Of a DNA stretch of 64,000 nt, positions 7,897 to 16,266 are shown in pieces. A program made the position numbers and the translations under genes. The notes under the pieces are model-generated. The model saw nothing but the letters and a program-made list of their open reading frames with translations. It did not search any database and had not been told where the DNA came from. Position 1 is the first letter of the stretch; every line of letters begins with the position of its first letter. The stretch comes from Sphingomonas populi (GTDB taxonomy: Bacteria; Pseudomonadota; Alphaproteobacteria; Sphingomonadales; Sphingomonadaceae): positions 1 through 64,000 of the forward strand of contig NZ_SGIS01000001.1 of NCBI RefSeq assembly GCF_004208535.1, written 5' to 3'.

Positions 7897-8841
7897 TCAC
7901 CGCTTGCCGTCGGTTTTGAGGGACTTCATATATTCAGGCACGTCGAAATAGGGCGCTGTCCAATTAGCCCTGTCAAAGATACGCGGCGTATGGGTCTGCA
8001 TCGATTTCAGAGCGGCAGGCGGGATGCCATCCAGAGACCGCACCTTGGCGCCAACCGCCCTGCCGTAGTTCCTTCCCGGTCGCGCGCCCATTCCCATCCA
8101 GGGATGCCAGGAACCCATGTTCTGGAACTGGCTGAACGAGTCTGCCGACGTGATGGTGTCATCGAATGCCTGGTCGATCGGAGAAGCCATGGTGGAGATC
8201 GTATCCCAATAGGACACCGGTCCCGACGAAAGCTTGGGATACTCTGCGGGCTTAATCGGATTGGGCATCTTCATGCTCGCGGTTGTATTGGTGAATACCT
8301 TGCCGCCAAAGGCCTCCATGCGGAGCGGACGCGGGTTCAGTTCGGCACCACGCGCCTCAACACCATCCGCGCCGACCGTGACCGTGAAAGGGCCGCCAAG
8401 GAAATGCCACACCTTGCGCGTTTCGCCGGTGAACGGATTTTTCCACTCCTCCAATGGCTCATCCGTATCGAACGCGCAGTAAGCGCCACATTCAAAAACC
8501 TTTGACTGGTACTTATCGTCGGCCACAGGGCGCCATTCACTAACGCTTAAATGATTCATCGTGAAAAAAGGGACGAGGTTATCATCTTCAGAGTAACCAT
8601 AAATACTGAGGCGATAGAAGAAATATACGGTCTCCGTACCGCATGATCCCATCACGCGCGCCCGGACGCGCGCGCGCGTTACCGGATCGCCAAGCAGTTC
8701 GTTCGCTCTCGCGTCGGATATAGATTTGCCTGAGCGGGCTGTCGCAAGCGCTCCGGTGCTGGCAGACAGGCCGCCGAGACCTGCCGCGACGAGGGGCGCA
8801 TTCGACAGAATTGATCTGCGGGTAATGTCAAAGCCAGTCAT
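7897..8841 (-). CDS. DUF1838 family protein with Tat signal
   Basis: The 314-residue protein carries a twin-arginine leader (ITRRSILSNAPLVAAGLGG, near residues 5-23), so it is probably exported folded. The rest matches DUF1838: the segments VYFFYRLSIYGYSEDDNLVPFF, EEWKNPFTGE, and the tail SWHPWMGMGARPGRNYGRAVGAKV are typical. The ATG at 8841 is preferred because it places the twin arginines in the right position. DUF1838 has no settled activity; members often occur beside TonB receptors and catabolic genes in sphingomonads. Here the neighbours are a secreted PHP-like protein and, divergently, a TonB-dependent receptor. Confidence 0.85.
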   Translation of the reverse strand: MTGFDITRRSILSNAPLVAAGLGGLSASTGALATARSGKSISDARANELLGDPVTRARVRARVMGSCGTETVYFFYRLSIYGYSEDDNLVPFFTMNHLSVSEWRPVADDKYQSKVFECGAYCAFDTDEPLEEWKNPFTGETRKVWHFLGGPFTVTVGADGVEARGAELNPRPLRMEAFGGKVFTNTTASMKMPNPIKPAEYPKLSSGPVSYWDTISTMASPIDQAFDDTITSADSFSQFQNMGSWHPWMGMGARPGRNYGRAVGAKVRSLDGIPPAALKSMQTHTPRIFDRANWTAPYFDVPEYMKSLKTDGKR

Positions 8842-9692
8842 CGCGTCGTGCTCCGCAAATGCGACGCGCAACGCGCATCGGTGAATGGCCACCTTCATCG
8901 CGGCAACGGCAGATAATAACTGAAGAATTTCGCCTGATCGCTAGTCGGTGATTGGTGGCCCACTCACGACGTTATCGCGAACGCCTAGCACTACTATGGC
9001 AGAAGCGTGCTACTCCCGCTATCCGTTGTGTACCCGCAGTGCGGGCAGAGGCGCGGCGGCGGCTGGGATAGCGCGTCAAGGATAGCCTGGCGGAGCGCTG
9101 GGTTGCGGTGGCGACCCCCGGGTCGTTTCCGGAAATCGCTGGAGCGGGGCCGCCGCTCGGTGCGGGCGGCGCCGGGTATTCGGCGTCAGCGTCGCTCTGT
9201 CAGAGGCCGAGGCCCCCTCGCGCGGTTTCCTCGACGGCCGCGTCGGGCGCGGCATGCGCGGTGTCGAGACGATCACGCCGGACTGCGCGCGGCTCTGCGC
9301 CTATAATGCGCTTTCTTGGCCTCTTCCTGAAGTCTGGCGACGGCTCGTTGCCATTTGGCGCTCATATCCGCAGTGCGGAATATCCTGTGGATTTCCCCGA
9401 TATTCGTTCTCCGCCTCCCACAAAATGTCGCGGTCGCTCGATATCAGCGCTGCGGCCTAGCCTGTCATTTCTCCAACTGGCGGTTACAAATCGTGCATTG
9501 TATCGACAGTCGCCTTTTATTTTGGTCAGCAAAAGCGGTCTTGAAAAGGGGTTAGAGTCTGCTTGGGTGGGTTCAGGAAGAATACGGCGATTTTTACGTC
9601 AGTAAATAAATCGCCTGTTCCGCAATATCCGAGCATATTCCGTAAACAAAATTCCACAAGCACAGATGTATAATCGACTGTGGAGGTGATTT
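8842..9692. other. 851-bp non-coding region, apparently decayed DNA plus receptor promoter region
   Basis: No frame here has a ribosome site, codon pattern or recognisable family. The left part (about 9000-9330) is very GC-rich with broken overlapping frames; the right part (about 9400-9690) is distinctly AT-richer and leads into the TonB receptor. The 11-mer CCGCAGTGCGG occurs twice, at 9034-9044 and 9368-9378, each time as the core of a near-perfect palindrome, which could mark the ends of a degenerate mobile element. The divergent promoters of the DUF1838 gene and the receptor must lie within this stretch. Confidence 0.5.
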
Positions 9693-12206
9693 ATGATTGG
9701 GGGCAATTCTTTGCGTAATAGCTGTCTGTCCGCGCAAACCCGTTTTCTGCTGATGGCGAGCGCTGCGCTTTCTGGTGGTGTCGTTCTTCCCGCGCATGCG
9801 CAGTCGGGCGTTGATAGCGAAAGCGGAGCGCAAGCTGAAATCATCGTCACCGCACGCCGCAAGAACGAAGATATTCTCAAGACGCCAATTACGCTGAGCG
9901 CAATCACTGCCGAAGCTCTCGCTGCCAAGGGCACCGCGACGATCCAGGATATCGCGCAATCCGTTCCCGGCATGAATGTACAGAACGCAGCGACGGCCGG
10001 TGCCCGTGCCGACCGTTCGATCACCAGCATCCAGTTGCGCGGCTTTGTCCCGACAACGTCGGCTGCGCAGACGGCTTCGCTCTTTATCGACGGCGCACCC
10101 GTATCAACTGCGACCGCTCTTCAAGCGCTGACCAATCCAGAACGTGTCGAGGTTATCAAGGGACCGCAGTCGGCCCTGTTTGGCCGCCAGACCTTTGCCG
10201 GTGCCATCAACGTTGTCACCAAAGCGCCTAGCAACCGTTTGACCGGATCGGCTTCAATGTCGCTCGGTACACGCGCGAACTATGACGTGCAGGGTGAGAT
10301 CAGCGCGCCGTTGGTCGAGGATATCCTGAGTTTCCGCGCCAGCGGTCGTGTTCTGGGCAAAAACGGTTCCTACAGAAACGCTGGTGCGCCCGGTGATTCG
10401 TCGCTTGGCGACCAGATGACCTATACGGGATCACTCGCTGTCCAATTCACGCCGACGCCAAACCTTACGATCAAGGCTTTCGGTTTGGCAACCGAACTCA
10501 ACGATGGCCCTGCCGCATCGGGTCTTATTACGGCTCAGACTATTCCCGGTGTAACGATAGGTCAGTCCAACTGCACGGTGAACGGTCGCGCCTGGTTCTG
10601 CGGCGTCGCTCCTGGAATTTCTAACAGAACGCCATCGTCGAACGTCGCGGTGACAGATACGCTCCGCAATTTCCTGGCGCTGCGCACGGGTGATCGCCTT
10701 AGGAACGGCACCGTCGCGCGACTGCTGCCGCCTGAAGATAGTGTCAATGGCTATGGTCTCGTCAACCATTTCCGGCATTATCATGTGAACGCCGACTGGA
10801 ATATCGGTGAAAGCGGGTTTGCACTGCATTCGCTAACGTCTTGGAATACCGAGAAGAAGGCGGAAATGGCCGATCTGGACAACACGTATAACGTGACGCT
10901 CGGCGTTGGTGGAGCAATTCCAGAGGGCGCCTATTATAACTTTCCGTTCCTTATCCAGAATATCGGCCGCGATTTCTCACAGGAATTGCGTACGACATTC
11001 GAAAATGGTGGTCCTCTGCACGCATCTTTCGGCGGCAGTTATCTGCTCGCGCGACAGTGGAACGACGCTGGCAGCCCGTACACCGGATCCTTTACAGCGA
11101 ACGGCTCCACACAGTCGCGGACGTACGGCGTTTTCGGTAGCCTTGGTTACGACTTCTCCGAAGCCTTTTCGCTGAGCTTTGATGGCCGTTACCAGATCGA
11201 CAAGTTGTATGCCTTTGCCGCGCCAACGGGCTTCCGTGATAGTATTAACAATGTTACCTTGCCGTTTGGCAGCACCATTGCTTACGGTCAGTACAAGAAC
11301 TTTCTGCCGCGTGTCATCGGTCAGTTTAACTGGGACCGGCGCAACATGATATATGCTTCCTACTCCAAGGGCGTGAATCCTGGGACGTTCAACACAAATA
11401 TCGTGTCGACGCCGGAGCCGCAGGTCCGTGCTCGCGCTGCTGCTCTCGGGTTTCAAGTTGTCGTAAACCCGGAAAAGATCACCAACTATGAACTTGGTGC
11501 AAAGGGCCGTATCTTTGGCGGCAAGGTCCGGTACGAAGTTGCTGCATTCCTTGCGATCTGGTCGGATCAAATCCAATCCCAGCTTGAGACCATCACCAAG
11601 CAGGCAATCGTTGGTGATACAGGTCCGGCCACTGTGGGATCTTTGTTGCAGGTGAGCGCTGCCGGCAACACAGGTCGCACCCGTATCTGGGGTCTGGAAG
11701 GTAACTACGGTATCAACTTGGTTCGAGGTCTGGATCTGGATTTGGCCGGCGCATATATCAAAACATATATCCTTACCGGTACGAACACGACCGTCAGCAA
11801 CTTCTACTTTGGCATTCCTAATTCGAATTTCCGGGGCAAGGAAAATCCATACGTATCCAAGTGGTCGGGCTCTGCGTCGCTGGCCTATCAAACCCCTATC
11901 AAGGACAATCTTGACGGCTTTGGCCGTGTTGATTTTACCTATAAGAGCGGTGGTTGGGCCGATATTGGCAACACAGTTCGCGCACCAAACACGAACCAGA
12001 TGAATGTCCGCTTGGGCGTGAAAAACAAGACGTTCATCGTTGAAGGCTGGATGACTAACGTTTTCAATAACAGGGCCTATTATAACATCAGCAGCCAGCC
12101 CCTGATCAATTACGTAACGCCTGCCGGCACTGGCGCGTATGGGGCGCTTGTCGCACAGCTTCGGGATCTGCGCACCGCAGGCGTCCGGGTCGGGGTGAAC
12201 TTCTAA
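9693..12206 (+). CDS. TonB-dependent outer-membrane receptor
   Basis: This 837-residue receptor has an N-terminal export signal (ending near AHAQS, residue 37), a plug domain (about 45-170: AEIIVTARRKNEDILKTPITLSAIT, then ERVEVIKGPQSALFGRQTFAGAINVVTK), and a long beta-barrel ending in the terminal phenylalanine expected for BamA insertion. Receptors with the EIIVTARR opening take up siderophores, carbohydrates, aromatics or other large solutes using TonB energy. A strong GGAGGTGA ribosome site at 9682-9689 fixes the start. Its base composition is lower in GC than most neighbours, suggesting acquisition. No TonB or transporter gene is adjacent, and the substrate is unknown; the divergent DUF1838/PHP-like pair may process it. 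Confidence 0.93.
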   Translation: MIGGNSLRNSCLSAQTRFLLMASAALSGGVVLPAHAQSGVDSESGAQAEIIVTARRKNEDILKTPITLSAITAEALAAKGTATIQDIAQSVPGMNVQNAATAGARADRSITSIQLRGFVPTTSAAQTASLFIDGAPVSTATALQALTNPERVEVIKGPQSALFGRQTFAGAINVVTKAPSNRLTGSASMSLGTRANYDVQGEISAPLVEDILSFRASGRVLGKNGSYRNAGAPGDSSLGDQMTYTGSLAVQFTPTPNLTIKAFGLATELNDGPAASGLITAQTIPGVTIGQSNCTVNGRAWFCGVAPGISNRTPSSNVAVTDTLRNFLALRTGDRLRNGTVARLLPPEDSVNGYGLVNHFRHYHVNADWNIGESGFALHSLTSWNTEKKAEMADLDNTYNVTLGVGGAIPEGAYYNFPFLIQNIGRDFSQELRTTFENGGPLHASFGGSYLLARQWNDAGSPYTGSFTANGSTQSRTYGVFGSLGYDFSEAFSLSFDGRYQIDKLYAFAAPTGFRDSINNVTLPFGSTIAYGQYKNFLPRVIGQFNWDRRNMIYASYSKGVNPGTFNTNIVSTPEPQVRARAAALGFQVVVNPEKITNYELGAKGRIFGGKVRYEVAAFLAIWSDQIQSQLETITKQAIVGDTGPATVGSLLQVSAAGNTGRTRIWGLEGNYGINLVRGLDLDLAGAYIKTYILTGTNTTVSNFYFGIPNSNFRGKENPYVSKWSGSASLAYQTPIKDNLDGFGRVDFTYKSGGWADIGNTVRAPNTNQMNVRLGVKNKTFIVEGWMTNVFNNRAYYNISSQPLINYVTPAGTGAYGALVAQLRDLRTAGVRVGVNF

Positions 12207-12269
12207 GCGATACACTTCGCCTATAGTGACAGAAGGTTGGCAAGGGACGCCCGCCACCCGGCGGTGACG

Positions 12270-12737
12270 TCAGTATGGCTTGCCGACATACTGCGTGTCG
12301 GACGGTCCGATGCCGGTAATGTAGACGGTTGCCCCCTCCGGGCCGGTCCAGGCGAAATGGGGATCGCCCGCCGGCTCGGTATAGAAACTCCCCGGCGACA
12401 AGGCCCGCGTAGCACCCTCGATCGCTTGCGAGCCATAGCCGAAGTGCCAGAGGCCCGCGACCACCGTGGCGGTTCGATCGTCACGGTGGGTATGGGCGGC
12501 AATGTGCGTGCCCGGCGGGACTTTGATCGAAATGGTGTAGAGACCGGGTCGCGCAGGGTCGCCCTTGAGCAGCCGGGTTTCGATGGTGTGAAGCCCGGAG
12601 GTGCCCCTGCCCGCAGCGACCACCGGCAGGCCTGACGCCTCATCGGGAGTCAGCCGACGCTGAAGATCGGCTGGCGAGGCCGCGGCGAGAAGAAGCAGCG
12701 CGAAGAACGCCGCGCCGCGCGGAATGCGCCGCGTCAT
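12270..12737 (-). CDS. secreted cupin-domain protein
   Basis: The 155-residue protein has a signal sequence (RGAAFFALLLLAAASPA) and one cupin barrel. The metal-site histidines are visible in PPGTHIAAHTHRDDRTATVVAG (near residues 74-95), and the second motif is represented by SFYTEPAGDPHFAWTG (117-132). Its ATG at 12737 overlaps the stop of the upstream alpha/beta hydrolase (12734), so the two form one translationally coupled operon. Such small periplasmic cupins may be dioxygenases, isomerases or simple binding proteins; nothing here decides between them. Confidence 0.8.
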   Translation of the reverse strand: MTRRIPRGAAFFALLLLAAASPADLQRRLTPDEASGLPVVAAGRGTSGLHTIETRLLKGDPARPGLYTISIKVPPGTHIAAHTHRDDRTATVVAGLWHFGYGSQAIEGATRALSPGSFYTEPAGDPHFAWTGPEGATVYITGIGPSDTQYVGKPY

Positions 12738-13663
12738 TTGCCCGTATCCAGAAAGGCGCGAACCAGCTTCACGGTCGGCTCGGGTTGCTCCTCCATCAGC
12801 CAATGGCCCGCACCCGGTACGATGCCTTCGGTCACGTCGGTGGCCGCAAACCGCATGACGACAGCCATCGTCGAGCCGAACGACTTTTCGCCTCCGATCG
12901 CCAGGACCGGCATGGTCAGCTTGCCCTGGGCGAGGAAGGCCTTGTCGTCGATCGCATCCTGATCGAACGCCGCGAATTGCGCGAACCCTGCGTGCATGGC
13001 GCCGGGCGCTGCATATAATCGGGCATAATGTTGGCGAGACGCTTCGCTGAACTTGGCGGGACTGGCCGAGAACTCGTTCCAGAAGCGATCGAGATAGATG
13101 CGTTCGCGCCCCGCGACGAGGCGCTCCATATCGGGTCCGCCAAAGCGGAAATGCCAGAGCAGCGGGTTCTTCAGAATCTCTTCCCACGGCCCGATGCCGG
13201 GAAGCGGCGCATCCATCAGAATGAAGCGCTTGATCCGATCACGATGTTCGGCCGCGAACGCATAGCCGACCATGTTGCCGATATCATGGGTGACGAGATC
13301 GACCTTGCCGATCTTGAGAGCGTCGAGCACACCCGCGATGTCGTAACCTTGGGTCTTCTTGTCATACCCTTGCGCCGGCCTGGCCGAGAGCCCCATGCCC
13401 CGAAGATCCGGTACGATCACCATATGGTCGCGCATCAGGTCGCGCGCGAGTGGCGCCCACATGTCGCCCGTCTCGCCATAGCCGTGCAGCAGCACGACCG
13501 CTGGCCCCTTGCCGCCGACCCGGACGTGCAACGTGGTCCCATTGGTTGTGATTTCCTGATTGCGGAAACTGGCCGGGAAGTCGAAGTCCTGAGCCATTGC
13601 CCCGGATGTCGACCACAGTAGTGCCAAGCTCAGGAAAATCGTCGAAACGGCAGGTGACTTCAT
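12734..13663 (-). CDS. secreted alpha/beta hydrolase, epoxide hydrolase/haloalkane dehalogenase-like
   Basis: The 309-residue protein has a signal peptide (MKSPAVSTIFLSLALLWSTSGAMA) and an alpha/beta-hydrolase core. The oxyanion segment is VVLLHGYGETGDMW (near 51). The nucleophile elbow THDIGNMVGYA (near 125) carries aspartate in place of serine, as in epoxide hydrolases and haloalkane dehalogenases, and the catalytic histidine sits in VPGAGHWLMEEQPE (near 285). The start at 13663 is preferred to 13675 because GGGGGAG precedes it. It is divergent from a LysR gene, which likely controls this hydrolase-cupin pair. Confidence 0.87.
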   Translation of the reverse strand: MKSPAVSTIFLSLALLWSTSGAMAQDFDFPASFRNQEITTNGTTLHVRVGGKGPAVVLLHGYGETGDMWAPLARDLMRDHMVIVPDLRGMGLSARPAQGYDKKTQGYDIAGVLDALKIGKVDLVTHDIGNMVGYAFAAEHRDRIKRFILMDAPLPGIGPWEEILKNPLLWHFRFGGPDMERLVAGRERIYLDRFWNEFSASPAKFSEASRQHYARLYAAPGAMHAGFAQFAAFDQDAIDDKAFLAQGKLTMPVLAIGGEKSFGSTMAVVMRFAATDVTEGIVPGAGHWLMEEQPEPTVKLVRAFLDTGK

Positions 13664-13680
13664 ACTCTCCCCCATCGATG

Positions 13681-13701
13681 ATCGGGTAAAATCCGACCGA
13701 T
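13681..13701. promoter_or_regulatory. candidate LysR-type operator
   Basis: An ATCGG-N11-CCGAT inverted repeat lies between the divergent hydrolase and LysR genes, close to the hydrolase start. The spacing resembles LysR-type recognition sites, which are usually interrupted dyads with a T-N11-A core. A second dyad, TCGG-AAAGA-CCGA, lies at 13771-13783, nearer the LysR gene. Assignment is by position and symmetry only. Confidence 0.4.
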
Positions 13702-13808
13702 GAGAGCGAAGCCATCTTGGCAAGCCGCTCTCGCTCGACTTTATGCTTGGCCTGTTGCCATCACGATAGGTCGGAAAGACCGAACCAACATTTCGGGAAT
13801 CGCGAACG

Positions 13809-14735
13809 ATGAAGCTCGACGGAATCCTTGCTTTCGTAACCGTGGCGGATTGCGGGTCCATCAACGAAGCCGCGCGACAGCTTAGGCTGTCGAAATCGAC
13901 GGTCAGCGAACGCCTGACAGAGTTGGAACACGCGCTTGACGCCAAGCTGTTGAGCCGGAACAGTCGTCATAATGTCCTCACCGACGATGGCATCGTGCTG
14001 CTCGAACGCGCGCGCCGCATCCTCGCCGAGACGATCGAGGCGAAGGAAGATCTGGCGCGGCGGCGCGGTGAAATCGCAGGGCCGCTTCGTATCGCCGTCC
14101 CACGCGCGTTCGGCGACCTGCATCTGGGGCCGATCCTGTATGATTTCATGGACCGATACCCGGACATCACCGTCACCGCCGATTTCGACGACCGGATCAC
14201 CGATCTGGGCAGCACCTTCGATGCGATCGTCCGTATCGCGCCCGCGCCCTTGCCCAAGCTCGCCACCGAACAACTCACGGTCAGTCGCCGGACCCTGGTC
14301 GCGGCACCGTCCTATCTCGATCGCTACGGGCGCCCCGAAACGGTCGAGGAGCTCGAGCATCACAAGGCGATCCACTACATGGATCGCGGTCCTGACGATT
14401 GGACCTTCCGCGCCGAAATCGAACGCGTCGTCGCGCGCGTGGCGCCGCGGCTTCGCGTGACATCCTGTTTCGCGATGCGCGACGCCGCCGTCGCCGGACT
14501 GGGCATAGCGTGGCTACCAACCTTCCATAGCTATCAGCCGATCAGGGCGGGAACGCTCGAGATGCTGGAAATAGGAGTCGCTCCTGACGTGACGCCGATC
14601 ACGATGGCGTACCAGCACGGTCCGGCCACAAGACTGCGGGCGTTTATCGACCATCTGAAGCTTGCCTTCGGCGATCCGCCGTATTGGGACGAAGGCCTCG
14701 GTTTTGGGGAAAGCGGCAAGGGCGCGCAGGAGTAG
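13809..14735 (+). CDS. LysR-family transcriptional regulator
   Basis: The 308-residue protein has the LysR N-terminal helix-turn-helix (residues 1-60; INEAARQLRLSKSTVSERLTELEHAL) and a periplasmic-binding-like effector domain (about 88-295; GPLRIAVPRAFGDLHLGPIL is the usual domain start). It is of the AaeR/DmlR-like group. It is transcribed divergently from the hydrolase-cupin operon, the classical LysR arrangement, so those two genes are the probable targets, together with its own promoter. Confidence 0.9.
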   Translation: MKLDGILAFVTVADCGSINEAARQLRLSKSTVSERLTELEHALDAKLLSRNSRHNVLTDDGIVLLERARRILAETIEAKEDLARRRGEIAGPLRIAVPRAFGDLHLGPILYDFMDRYPDITVTADFDDRITDLGSTFDAIVRIAPAPLPKLATEQLTVSRRTLVAAPSYLDRYGRPETVEELEHHKAIHYMDRGPDDWTFRAEIERVVARVAPRLRVTSCFAMRDAAVAGLGIAWLPTFHSYQPIRAGTLEMLEIGVAPDVTPITMAYQHGPATRLRAFIDHLKLAFGDPPYWDEGLGFGESGKGAQE

Positions 14736-14834
14736 AGACGGGATCGCGGATCGACCCGCCCGCACTGCCGGCCAGCCTCGCATCCCAGATCGTAAATCTC
14801 TTCCGGCTCCGGTCGTCGCCCCTCAATCCAAGAC

Positions 14835-14848
14835 TGCAATCGATTGTT
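14835..14848. promoter_or_regulatory. LacI-type operator upstream of the sugar importer operon
   Basis: The sequence TGCAATCGATTGTT contains the CAATCGATTG palindrome (14837-14846) 75 bp upstream of the MFS start. The same core occurs twice before the TonB receptor (21136-21170), and a variant lies before the alpha-galactosidase gene (25884-25897). The shared site, with a LacI gene inside the locus, supports common repression. Confidence 0.65.
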
Positions 14849-14922
14849 GTGTTCCCGGCACTGCATTGGTACGACAGCGGAATAGGGCGTGCGTCCAACA
14901 ACATGCCGGGGAGGATCGCGTA

Positions 14923-16266
14923 ATGGGGGTTGTGAACAGCAAGCCTCGCTTGAGCATGGTTCGCATCGTCCAGATGAACCTCGGGTTCCTGGGGTTGCAG
15001 TTCAGCTTCGGGCTGCAACAGGGCAACATGGCGCCGATTTACAGCTACCTCGGTGCGTCCGAAGCGTCGTTGCCGCTGCTGCAACTCGCTGGGCCGATGA
15101 CGGGCCTGATCATCCAGCCGCTGATCGGTGCCTGGTCGGATCGCACCACGTCGCGCTTCGGGCGACGCACGCCGTATTTCATCGCCGGCGCTGTGCTGTG
15201 CGCGGCCGGATTGCTGCTGATGCCGTTTTCAGCGTCGCTCGCCATGGCGGTGTCGCTGCTGTGGATACTGGACGCGGGCAACAACATCACGATGGAGCCA
15301 TACCGCGCCTATGTGTCGGACCGGCTGGTCGAGGATCAGCACGAAATCGGCTTTCTAACGCAGTCGGCTTTTACCGGGCTGGCGCAGATGCTCGCCTTCC
15401 TCACCCCATCCCTGCTGGTCGCAGCGGGGATGAACCAGGATTGGGTCGACGCGCACCATATCCCCTATACGGCGCGGATCGCGTTTCTCACTGGTGCGGT
15501 GCTGTCGCTCGCCACCATCCTCTATTCCGTGCGTAGCGTGCCCGAACTACCGCTCTCGACCGAGGAACGCGCGCGCATCGCCGCCAAACCGCACGGGCTG
15601 GGTGCGGCCTTGCGCGAGATCGCTGGCGCGATCCGCGATATGCCCGTCGCTATGCGCAAGCTCGCGCTGATGAGTCTGTTCCAATGGTATGCGATGCAAG
15701 CCTATTGGAACTACGTGATATTCTCGATCGGGCGCTCGGTGTTCCATACCGCCGATCCGAACAGTTCCGGCTTCCATTCGGCGGTGCTGACAAACGGCGA
15801 GATGGCGGCATGGTACAACGGAGTGGCGTTCGTGGCCGCGTTCGCGCTGGTGCCGGTCGCGCGCCGGATCGGTGCGGCGGCGCTGCACGCGGCCTGTCTG
15901 GTGCTGGCGGGGATCGGCATGTTGTGGCTGCCGCACGTCACCAGCACCGCCTGGCTGTTCGCCCCGGCGGTCGGCATCGGCATCGGTTGGGCGAGCATGA
16001 TGGGCAACCCGTATGTGATCCTCGCCGGATCGATCCCGCCCGAACGGACCGGGGTCTATATGGGCATTTTCAACATGATGATCGTGATCCCGATGCTGCT
16101 GATCGCGATCACCATGCCGCTCTATTACGGGCCGCTGCTCGGCAGTGACCCGCGCAATGTGCTGACGCTGTGCGGCTGCCTGTTGTTCGCGGCGGCGGCG
16201 TCGGTGTGGTGGGTGCGCGACCGTAGTGCCGGGCGCGTGCCGTTGGGCGCGACGCAGCAATCATGA
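14923..16266 (+). CDS. MFS sugar transporter, SLC45/sucrose-proton symporter-like
   Basis: The 447-residue protein has about twelve hydrophobic segments. The loop SDRTTSRFGRRTPY (near 64-78) is the signature of the SLC45/plant SUT sucrose-proton symporter group within the major facilitator superfamily. The start at 14923 matches the family N-terminus (MNLGFLGLQFSFGLQQGNMAPIYS follows shortly). The GH68 gene overlaps its stop by four bases, so importer and sucrase are translationally coupled: it most likely brings intact sucrose into the cytoplasm for that enzyme. A LacI-type operator lies 75 bp upstream. Confidence 0.88.
   Translation: MGVVNSKPRLSMVRIVQMNLGFLGLQFSFGLQQGNMAPIYSYLGASEASLPLLQLAGPMTGLIIQPLIGAWSDRTTSRFGRRTPYFIAGAVLCAAGLLLMPFSASLAMAVSLLWILDAGNNITMEPYRAYVSDRLVEDQHEIGFLTQSAFTGLAQMLAFLTPSLLVAAGMNQDWVDAHHIPYTARIAFLTGAVLSLATILYSVRSVPELPLSTEERARIAAKPHGLGAALREIAGAIRDMPVAMRKLALMSLFQWYAMQAYWNYVIFSIGRSVFHTADPNSSGFHSAVLTNGEMAAWYNGVAFVAAFALVPVARRIGAAALHAACLVLAGIGMLWLPHVTSTAWLFAPAVGIGIGWASMMGNPYVILAGSIPPERTGVYMGIFNMMIVIPMLLIAITMPLYYGPLLGSDPRNVLTLCGCLLFAAAASVWWVRDRSAGRVPLGATQQS

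Noticed and set aside
9007..9605. Several overlapping frames of 66-165 codons
   Set aside because: None has a ribosome site or any recognised motif, and they are rich in Arg/Pro/Ser as expected from random GC-rich DNA. Treated as non-coding or decayed.
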